Of a DNA stretch of 64,000 nucleotides, positions 21,088 to 30,500 are shown piece by piece. The stretch is from Oreohelix idahoensis (lineage: Eukaryota > Mollusca > Gastropoda > Stylommatophora > Oreohelicidae). Both the position numbers and the translations under genes were made by a program. Where the stretch lies: positions 1 through 64,000 of the forward strand of contig JAMPIV010017771.1 in assembly GCA_024509875.1 (NCBI GenBank), given 5' to 3'. The notes below the pieces were generated by a model, which saw only the letters and a program-made list of their open reading frames with translations, was not told where the DNA came from and did not search any database. The first letter of the stretch is position 1. Every line of letters begins with the position of its first letter.

Positions 21088-23744
21088 GGTAACTCGTCGT
21101 GTTTAGGCGTGGAGCCTGTATGATTTAATAGTTTAGTTCCCAGCTAGCTGGCAGTATTGTTTTATTTTATTTGATAGTACAGCCTTAGAGCCTGCATTGG
21201 TGTTGATCAGGCCATTATGGTGCACACAGTATTCTAGAAGGTGGTAGGCCACTGTGTTGGCGCCTTCATATTTTTTCGTCAACTCACGGGAGTGAGTTGT
21301 TTTCGTCCGTCCAGTGAAAGGTTAGTGTGTGTGTCGGTCTGTTAGTGTCTTGTTTACGGTCGTGTGACCTGACCTCGTTTACGGGCTCTGACCTATTTTC
21401 AGCGTCCAGTAATGGCTACGGTGTCAGCTGATTTTTTGCAGTCTATTGTCGATGAAAAATTGTAACTGTTCAGTTCCCAAGTTCTTTGTTATGGTATCTT
21501 GGCAGGTCTAAGTACGAGTGTCAAAGTATTAGACTAGTGGTACAGCGTGCGTCAGACGGGTCAGTTTTTGACACATCTATGAGTCATTTTGGTGGTTGGG
21601 CGACAGTGATCCAGGTGGGTACCATTTAACTAGTTTGGCCCAGACGGCATATGGAGATGTCAGATGGGAGATAGCTCGGTCAACCTCGGTATAGGGTGGT
21701 AGGAGATGATTGTTAGGACTGTATAGTTTGATAGGAGGTGTGTTTAGTGTGGTTGGTACCCATGGTCATCGTGTGGGACTGCTGGTCTTGTTTCTGCAAC
21801 TAAGATGTGCCCACCCAGGGGTGAAAGTCTCTGACGTGACCTTCCTAAGCCGACGCCATTGACGTTGCCCGACAACGCAGAAGTGCCTGACCAGGGGCGA
21901 ATTCTTTTGTGTTTTGTGCCCTGCCGACCTACCGGTCGGGTCCAGTAGATGTTACCGTGTAAGCTGCTGTGATCCGGGCATTGTGGATACTATGTGATTA
22001 ACTTTTGCTATGACACATATATAGAACAGTGCCAAGGATCTTACTCATGTTTCTTTTCGGCGTATAGACGGTTGATAGTAGCTGTGCAACTGATCTTTAC
22101 AGAAGTAGACTTTGCAGTGTATATTATGAACAGTGCTGTGTGAGCACCGTAGATAACAGTATATTCATCGAGGAAAGTATTTGACACTCAGACTTGCATA
22201 GTAAACTGTTTTCCTGGACTGAGTTTCTTGTGGATTTTAACGTTGTCCAGTGTGGAGTTTCGTTTGTTCTGTGATCATCATTCATCGTCAGTGCTGAGGA
22301 TTCTCCATACTCAAGCGCCGTTGGAGCTTCAGATAAGTTATTGTTTGTTTGCTTTTGTATAAACATATTATATTGATATTTTCTTGTTTTTTTCTGTGAA
22401 TTTAATTTTCTTGTCTTACCTTCTATCTGTTATTAGTATCATTTAGCTTAATCTGTATTCTAATATAGTGCTGATTCTTTACTTACTTCTTGGCTTGTTA
22501 TTGTTTTCTTTCCTTTTGTATTGTCTTTTCCTTATTGTACGAGTAAGACTTAGTCTGCAATGTAGTATGTTAATTATTAGTTAAAGCTGATCTTGCTGTG
22601 TTTTTCTTTGTAGTCAGGAAATAGTTACATTGTATATTTTGGATACATATAATATAATTTTACTAATTTTACTTAGTTTTCTTTCACTGAAGTGAAGATA
22701 GTGCTTGGTGGAAGGGATAGCTTCCAGCAGCTCATTGTTGAGTGTGGTGTTTGTGGGGTCTTTGGTGTTATAGTGTGTTTGGTATTTCAAGGGAGGTAGG
22801 GTGGTGAGCGTAATCCATTCTTGGCTTTTCGTGGGAAAAGATTGGATTAGACCGATTCTTTTAGGGTGTGGCTGTGTTTGTTTGGTGGTGGAGACAGGCA
22901 GACGGGATTTCCTGCGACTGCCCTGCTTAACATTCCAAGCCCTGTTGGTGTTAGGTGTAGTCGTGTAGTGTGTATTTATATTGTCGTGTACATTCATTAC
23001 TTCTTTTGTTGTGTTTAAGTGGTGTTTTCTCTTGTTCCATCTTGCTATCTTGTAAATACGTTTACAGGTATCCCTTGTTTTCGTTCATGTGCAGTCACGC
23101 ATTGTATATATTAATCTACCTCTTCTCCTCCTGTTCTATCATCTTGTTCCTCGTGACTGGAATTTTGTTTTCGTAATGTGATGTATATGTTTATTTCATC
23201 TGTGTAGTGCTCATTTTGCCATTGTAGTACTTGCATGACTTAGATTATTGAGATTAGTAGTAAAGTGAAGTACTATCTGAGTATAGCACCAGTGTGGGTG
23301 CCAGTAATAGACTTTGAAGTAAAACCTGATTTTTGGAATAAGTTGATATAGTGGTGTCAAGGTATTAGGAAGTCTGATCAGTTGTTATTATACAACTGTC
23401 GACTATTGTAAGTTTGTTGAGGATATCATAGAGACTAAGTGGTCAGAAAGACCAAAATTTTCAAAGTGTGTTGAGACTTTAGCCAAGTGGCACAGCAAGA
23501 CTTTATTTATACTATAAGAGATAAAGGTTGATGATGTGTATACAGTGAGAGGTGAGGTAATATATACTTTCATACATAAATATATATGTGTATATTGGAG
23601 TAGTGATAGCAATATTTATTGGTGATTACTGCATATTTTGTAAGCAGAAATTTATCTGCTGATTTAAGTGAAATATATACGACTGAGTAGTTGTATAGCA
23701 AAATCTATAGCCAGAGATAATAGTGAGCATTCTAAGTGTACACC
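21088..23744 (+). other. TE3 leader region
   Basis: About 2.6 kb between the terminal repeat and gag, long for a leader. A TGGGGTAACTCG stretch near 21085-21096 could be a primer-binding site. No coding region was recognised, although short frames occur on both strands. Part of it may be unrelated inserted sequence. Confidence 0.45.
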
Positions 23745-24520
23745 ATGGACCTGCAGGCTTTCATTCAGATTGGGAAAAAATGTGGGTACACCCAGAAAGA
23801 ACTCATGGATTTTGCTGAAGCAAAATTTTACACAGCGAAGAATCAAAAAGCTTTGAAAGAGAAGGAAGAGAAGGAGAGAATTGAGAAACAGAACGCTCTA
23901 AGAGATGCTCAAGCTGAAGAGCTAGAGATAAAAAGAAAAGAATTCGAATTACAGGAAAGGAAGATGAAAGAAGAAAGTGAGTGGAAACAGAGAGAATTTG
24001 AGTTACAAGAAAAGAAGTTTGAGAGAAGATAGAGAATTGGAAGAAAGGATGATAGAGCGAGAACTGCAAGAAAAGAAGATGAGAGAAGATAGAGAATTAG
24101 AATTGCAAGAAAAGAAGATGAGAGAAGAGAGAGAATTGCAAGAAAAGAAGATGAGAGAAGAGAGAGAATTGCAAGAAAAGATTATGAGAGAAGATAGAGA
24201 GTTACAGTTGGAGAAGGAGAGAATGAGAATAGCCCTGGAAGAGAAAATGATGGAGAAGGAAATACAATTGAAGAAGTTAGAAGTGGGTGCGAGTGGTCAG
24301 AACTCAACTTCTGGTGGGGCTCATCGTCCTTTTAGGCTGCGTCTACCAAATTTCAATGATAAAATTGATGATTTAGATTTCTTCCTGGAAAGATTTGAGG
24401 CCAATTGTGTGGCCTATAAGGCTGATAGGGATCAGTGGCCATCTCTTTTATCGACATTACTAGTGGGGCCCGCAATGGAGAATTTTTATAGCCTCCATTT
24501 AGAGGAAAGGGCCAATTATG
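23745..24520 (+). pseudogene. TE3 gag, N-terminal part with hendecad helix
   Basis: The likely start is the ATG at 23745 (MDLQAFIQIGKKCGYTQKEL), which aligns with the TE2 gag start. A long charged helix follows. In the second frame (from about 24020) it is built of 11-residue repeats of the type ELQEKKMREER. Then comes a capsid-like part (RLPNFNDKIDDLDFFLERFEANC), ending at LEERANYD where TE2 begins. A one-base frame change near 24020-24030 separates the two frames (23736-24032 and 23977-24537). The last few codons of the open frame belong to TE2. Confidence 0.8.
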
Positions 24521-24522
24521 AC

Positions 24523-25883
24523 TTTTCGTTTGTATAAACATTTTTTCATATGTATGATCATTTTTTTGACTGAAGTGTGTATTATGTTTTCTATGGTCAA
24601 AGGGACATAATCCGAGTTATCGAAACTACAATTTGTTAGGAGTTGCCTTCTCTTGTATAGAGACACGTTCGGTCTATAATTTCTTGAACGAAGCGTGACC
24701 ACATCTCCTTATTTGGTAGTATCAGTCAACTATGGTAGATGTCTGAAACCTTTCTTAACGCTTCTTTTCATGACCATAAAAGGCGCGACTGTGTAAGACT
24801 TTTATCTCGAATGTTCTTCGAATCGTCTTATTGTGAACGGCAACTCAGAGATTGTCGTTCTGCGCATGTCAAACCGGGAGTTCGTTCTGTGTGTTCCGCC
24901 CAGTTGGGGCAGTTTAGAAATGGTTTAAGAAGCGAGCAGACGCAACTGCGTCTTGTGATTCTCTGAGGGAAATACAGTGTCTTAGTGAGTTAGTTAGCTA
25001 ACTAGACTATTTCCCAGTATTATGCAGCCTGCCTGGAGGCATATGTTCATGGTTGATTTTCCGAAATAAGGTAATTCCTCTTGTATCGAACTTTATGCTA
25101 TCGTCTAGAGGTTCGTCATTTTGTCGCCTATTTGCTCGCCTGTGTGATGCAAAATGGAGAGGTACTTTGACTAGGATTAAGTCACCGGTATCTGTATACC
25201 TGAACTAGTTAAATATATATGGGTCGCTCTAGACCAACAAGACTGTTGTCTGTGTTCCAGGATTCGTTATATCAGAGATCACGTCCAAGTCAGATGGTTA
25301 GACTTAGGAACATTATAAAGGTCGAGCTGACCTGTAGCCCATGTATGCTATTCACGTGCAGACAGTGAACGGACTTATTGTATACAACTGATCTGCTAGC
25401 ATCAGAATGGGAGCATTTATTATTGTTTATGAACATTGAAGATCTGTAGCTGACACTGTTGCAGAAGTTATAGAAATTATTATTATTTATACAGCTTCAC
25501 GAACTAGCACTCGATGATTGATGAATTTCTGAATCTATTGAACTGTGATGTCTTATGACGCATATATACAACAGCTATCATTGCTGACTACAGAAATTGT
25601 TTTCAATGTGCCATATCATCTTGCTGAACTCGTTAACCATGTTGATGTCATAAGTATCATGACTGTTTTGTGGCGTGCAATAAATGAAAGAAACTTATAC
25701 AACGAAGTTACCCTTTCTATGACTCTACACGTCATGTTGCCTGTGTGATAACCCATTGAACTGTTCCACTACCACATACACAGCAACATCCTAAATCAGA
25801 GAAGACACCTACATCTTACACTTTAACACCAGGTGTCGATAAGGGTGGCAAGTTACCACTTCAGCACAAATCCACCCTTATCA
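24523..25883 (+). repeat. TE2 5' LTR, start truncated
   Basis: Direct repeat of 33243-34593. It ends CCACCCTTATCA. The usual TG start, present in the 3' LTR as TGTTACGCACGG, is missing, and TE3 gag joins directly at TTTTCGTTTG. A TATAAAG box (25314-25320) and an AATAAA (about 25679) lie in plausible promoter and polyadenylation order. The 75- and 67-residue frames at 24739 and 25545 recur in the 3' LTR and are not genes. Confidence 0.92.
25314..25320 (+). promoter_or_regulatory. Candidate TATA box in TE2 5' LTR
   Basis: TATAAAG, repeated at 34036-34042 in the 3' LTR. It would start transcription about 0.5 kb before the LTR end. Position and sequence are the only support. Confidence 0.35.
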
Positions 25884-25965
25884 TTTTTGGTGGCCAGAGC
25901 TGGTTCTATCATCTGATATTTTGGCGCACCATATCATTTTTGGTGGCCATAGGTTGGTTCACTCT
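25884..25965 (+). promoter_or_regulatory. TE2 primer-binding site, tandemly duplicated
   Basis: TATCATTTTTGGTGGCCA occurs twice, at 25879-25896 (spanning the LTR end) and at 25932-25949, 53 bp apart. The first is in the position of a primer-binding site (TGGTGGCCAGAGCTGG). The second (TGGTGGCCATAGGTTGG) is closer to the TE1 site. The primer tRNA is not identified. Confidence 0.55.
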
Positions 25966-26140
25966 GATTCCAGCTATCAAGGGGGTCAGCAAACCCAGAC
26001 ATCATCATCATACTAGATACAACTACAGCATCAACTACCACCTTACAAGAAATTTTATTGAAAGTATCCGGATTTTCTGACAGTTGCTGATTTTGAAACT
26101 ACCCGGCGCTGCTCGGCAATATTGAAGTTTATGTAAAATT

Positions 26141-26293
26141 AGAAGGACAAGTACCGAGCGAATGGATTTCCTGATCTGGTGAAAAGAAGGACAAGTGCCG
26201 TAACAACTGTTCCGGTCTCAGGGGTACTGTTGCGGGTTCAGAAGGTCAAGTGCCGGTTAAATCAATTTAGAAGATTCAGAAGGTCAAGTGCCG
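26141..26293 (+). promoter_or_regulatory. Four copies of an AGAAGGTCAAGTGCCG-type motif
   Basis: Copies lie at 26141-26156 (AGAAGGACAAGTACCG), 26185-26200, 26240-26255 and 26278-26293. TE1 carries three related copies in its leader on its own strand. Each contains AAGGTCA or AAGGACA overlapping TCAAGTG, which resemble nuclear-receptor half-sites and NK2-homeobox sites. Function is inferred only. Confidence 0.55.
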
Positions 26294-26569
26294 TAACAAC
26301 TGTTGCAGTATTAGAAGCTCATTTTTCCTTCGTCATGGCTGTTTATGGGAGCAGAAGTTAATCAACGTTGGATCATTATCCTCAGAATGCTGATTACATC
26401 CTGTTCTGCACCGTGCTGACGCTGGATTTATAGAAGTTAAGTGGCCTGTTTTGTTTGTGAACTGTGCCCTTATGTTCTAACTGAGCCTTCTGTACTTTCA
26501 CACTTTCTCCTATTGTTTTCATGATACATGTTTATATGTTATATGTTATTTGTTATTTGTATATTTATA

Positions 26570-26615
26570 TGTTTATATTTCAGCGGGTTTTCTCGGTTGG
26601 GCGGAGTCTTACAGT
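26570..26615 (+). promoter_or_regulatory. Conserved acceptor-like site in TE2 leader
   Basis: TTTATATTTCAG is followed by CGGGTTTTCTCGGTTGGGCG. The same sequence is conserved in the TE1 leader (complement of about 8322-8355). It may be a 3' splice site; no donor has been paired with it. Confidence 0.35.
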
Positions 26616-26989
26616 AGAAGATACCACGTCACAGAGGTTCTACTGTTAGCGTTTTCGTTAGGGACTGTGCGAATTTCCTACAGTGAAATTTGCTAGCGAC
26701 AATCGTTGCTATATCTGTTTAGTTGTGACGAGTTGTGCTTTATTTTTGTTTCTTGTATATATATATTTTTTTTTCTTTTTTCTTCTCTCTCTTTCTTTGT
26801 GTTTTTAGTTTCGATTTCGATTGTTTGTATTTGTAGGTCTCCCCTTTGCTATTATTCAGTTCTTTACGTATATTTTTGTGTATACACTGTAGCGTCATTT
26901 GTTAGTCATATCTTCGCATATTTCTTTTTAGTTTTGCTGTTTGTGTATTTGACTTATGCGAATGTTTTCGTATTGTTTGATCTTTGTTG

Positions 26990-27178
26990 ATTGTTTACAT
27001 TGACTCTGATCTTTGTTATTGTTTACATTGACTCTGATCTTTGTTATTGTTTACATTGACTCTGATCTTTGTTGTTGTTTACATTGACTTTGATCTTTGT
27101 TATTGTTTACATTGTTGATGACCTTTGTTATTGTTTACATTGTCTTGTTATTGTTTACATAGTTCTTGCATAGTTAGC
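26990..27178 (+). promoter_or_regulatory. Array of seven TTGTTTAC motifs in TE2 leader
   Basis: Seven TTGTTTAC motifs lie in about 190 bp, mostly in about 29-bp units with ATTGACTCTGATCTTTGTTA between them. TE1 has six GTAAACA cores in the same place, four of them in the full GTAAACAA form. TTGTTTAC is the core bound by forkhead (FOXO/DAF-16) factors. Spacing is less regular in TE1, so the motif is better conserved than the unit. Confidence 0.7.
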
Positions 27179-27464
27179 TTTCACTATTGTTGATATATGC
27201 TCATGCACTATTGGTCTATAGTGCACTTATCATAACAAACTGGTGTTTTTTGCTTATGCACTATTGTAGTGCAGTTATGATAAATAACTGATGATTATGC
27301 ACTGATTTGGGTAGTGCACTGTTAATTAAGAGGTGACTTGTGATATTATTATACATTTGATAATACAAGTTGGTGTCAACTCCTGTTTCCCACAGAGATT
27401 GGGTTCAACATAGAGATTATACAAGCACTTTATTAAGTCTTGTTGCTATTTAACATTGAAATAA

Positions 27465-27482
27465 GATAATTAATTATTTCAG
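27465..27482 (+). promoter_or_regulatory. Conserved 3' splice-site-like sequence before gag
   Basis: TTAATTATTTCAG ends 25 bases before the gag ATG (27508). TE1 has the identical 13-mer at the same distance. A subgenomic or spliced leader mRNA would place the gag ATG first. No donor is identified. Confidence 0.45.
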
Positions 27483-27507
27483 GTTCTGTACTCACATTTT
27501 GGACATC

Positions 27508-30500
27508 ATGTCTACATTTGAGTACTTTATTGAGCAGGGTAAAGCCCTTGGGAAGACAGGTGATAAATTAGAAGAATTTGCGACTGTTCAATATGCCAAG
27601 GCATTGAAGTCGGAAGAAAAGAAAATGAAAGAACAAACTGAACAAAAGAGAATAGAGGCTGAAATAGAACAAAAGAAACTGCAGATGCAGGTGGAGGAAA
27701 AAAGATTTCAAATGGAAAAACAAAAAAGAGAAGCAGAATCTCAGGAGAAGAGGCTTCAGGCTGAAGCTGAAAATAAGAGACTTGAAAAAGAAGCTGAAAA
27801 TAAGAGACTTGAAATAGAGGCTGAAGGAAAAAAGTTACAGGCCCAGGCTGAAGAAAGAAAGTTACAGGCTGAGGCTGAAGAAAGAAGGTTACAAAGAGAG
27901 GCTGATGAGAGAAAAGCAAAAATGGAACATGATGAAAAAATCTTAGCTTTAGAGTTAGAGAAGTTAAAGTTATTGAACACTGGTAATGCTAATGATGCAA
28001 ATAAGGTGTCAAATAAGACTAATGCTAAGGATTTCAAGCTTAATCTACCAGCATTTAATCCCTCAATCGATGATATAACATTTTATCTAGATAGATTTGA
28101 AAGTGCATGTAATGTGCATAATATAGATAAAACATTATATGTGTATCATCTGTCCAAGATACTTAGAGGTGATGCTTTGACTTTGTTGAGTATGGTAGAT
28201 GTGCCTGACAAAAACAACTATGAGGTTGTCAGGGCGGCATTGTTAAAGAAGTACCAACTTAACGAGGACGGATATCGTCTTAAATTTAAAACCATGTTAC
28301 CAGAAACTGGAGTTGAATTCTCTGAATTCATCTCAGGCATCCGTCTTACTTTTTTACGATGGGTTGAGTTGTCTAAGACAGAAAATACATTTGAAGCTCT
28401 TATGGATTTACTACTTAGAGATAAGGTTATGTCTTCTGTTAATGAAGCTTTTCTATCTTTTCTTCATGAGCGTAAGCCTAAAAACATAAAAGAAATGGAA
28501 GAATACTGTAGCCAGTATGTTACTGCGCATCCGCACATAACCATTAGTAACTCTAAGGTGAAAGAAGGTCTGCCAGTTGCTTCGGCAGCACCTTATGGCC
28601 CAAATTTTATGCGTAAATTTCAGGGTAGCCAGAAAAATTTCAATAAAAAGAGTAATCGTAATTATGCCCAGAACCATAGTGATCAATTCCAGGGTGATTC
28701 TTCTTCCCAGAACTGGAGACAACCTAATACTACACGTTATTCTACTCCGGTTAACTTTAGAAATTTTCACAAAGGTAATCGGTATAGAGGAAAATATTTT
28801 ATGCAGAGACCTCAATACCAAGATAATAGAGGTTCTCAACAGCATAGAGATAGTAATGACAGTTATGGAAACTGGAACTCAAACCAGGATAAAAATTACA
28901 GTAGGGACTTTAATGATAATTGCAGAGGCAATAATGGTCGCGGTAGATCGCAACATAAGAGAAAAAGATATCAACAGACAAACTCTGTTCAACAAGAATC
29001 TCAGGGAGCAGATAAACAGGTTAATAATGATAAAGACCATAATGCTATCGGATGCTCATCTTTTGATTTTGGTAGGGCAAATAAATGTATCCAATGCAGT
29101 ACTTTATTTGATCCGAAAACCGTTAGTACTTTAAGCTGTGGTCATCCTTTGCCCGCTCTTCCTGCTAATGTTGCTCATGATGGGAGAGGTTCTCTTATAT
29201 TACATAAGGGGCTAGTAAATAGTAATCCAGTCTCAGTGTTGTTTGATTCTGGATGTACTACTGTCGGCGTTAGGCAATCTCTTGTAGATCCATCCTGTGC
29301 TACAGGAAAAGTCATCAAATGTGTCACATTTGGTGGCACGTTAGAAAAGTATCCTACTGCTATAATACACATTGCTACTCCTTTCTTCACGGGAGAGGTC
29401 CACGCGTGTCTACTTCCAAACCCTATTGCGGACCTTATTATTGGTCGTATTCACGGAGTTAGGGAATGTACCCCACAGCAGATTGCTGTTTGGGAAGAGC
29501 AAAACATTGAAGCTACCAATGCGGTGGTCACAAGAGCACATGCTCTGGATCCACCTCAAACTTCATTAACTAATAATGATGAAGTAAATGACCAAGATAG
29601 TCACTTGACTATTACACGTGACTCATTTATCAAATTGCAAGAAGAAGATCCTTCTTTACAAAAATTCTTCATTCTAGCAAAAAAAGGTGATCCTAATCAG
29701 AACACTAATAGGAAATCTTGGATTTCTATGAAGAACGGCGTACTTGTACGTATGGTACAAGACTCGACTACGTCCACTCATTCACAAATTCTTGTGCCTA
29801 AGAGCATGAGATTGCAAATATTGCAACATGCTCATGACTCGCAATGTGCTGGACATATGGGTTTTTCCCGTACAAAGTCGAGGGTTCTTGCGGCTTTCTT
29901 TTGGCCATTTGTGAGCAAGGACATACGAATGTACTGTCGCTCTTGCAAAGTATGTCAGGAGGTCAAATCTAAAGGACCACGACATGCTGCGCCTATCCAG
30001 GCTGCTGACATTCCTATTCGCCCTTTTCAAAAAATGGCAATAGATATTATCGGTCCTTTTAGAATTAAGTCGGCTAGAGGACATCAATTTATCCTTACAT
30101 GTGTCGATATGTGCACACGTTGGCCAGAGGCAATACCTCTCAAGAGCATCTCAACTGCTGATATCGCAGACGCTCTTTGGCTGATATTTTCTCGCTTGGG
30201 TTTTCCCGGAGAAATATTGTCAGACCATGGCACTCAACTTATATCAGACACTATGTCACAGGTAATGTCTATGCTACACATTAAAAGGTCTCTCAGCAGT
30301 ATCTATCACCCAATGTCTAATGGGTTGGTCGAACGTTTAAATAGGACTCTGAAAACTTTACTTGGTAAAATAACTGAGGATCATCCTCAGGATTGGGACA
30401 GGGTCTTACCCGCGGCTCTCTTTGCGTATAGAGAGGTCCCCAATGAACATACGGGGTTTTCCCCTTTTGAACTTGTCTTTGGCGCGCAACCGCGCGGCCC

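Noticed and set aside
24739..24966. Open frame of 75 codons, identical at 33461-33688
   Set aside because: It is inside both TE2 LTRs, so identity follows from LTR duplication; no domain. The same holds for 25545/34267 and for frames in the TE1 LTRs.
27499..27507. Start of TE2 polyprotein at 27499
   Set aside because: That codon is TTG. The first ATG in frame is 27508, which matches the TE1 gag start.
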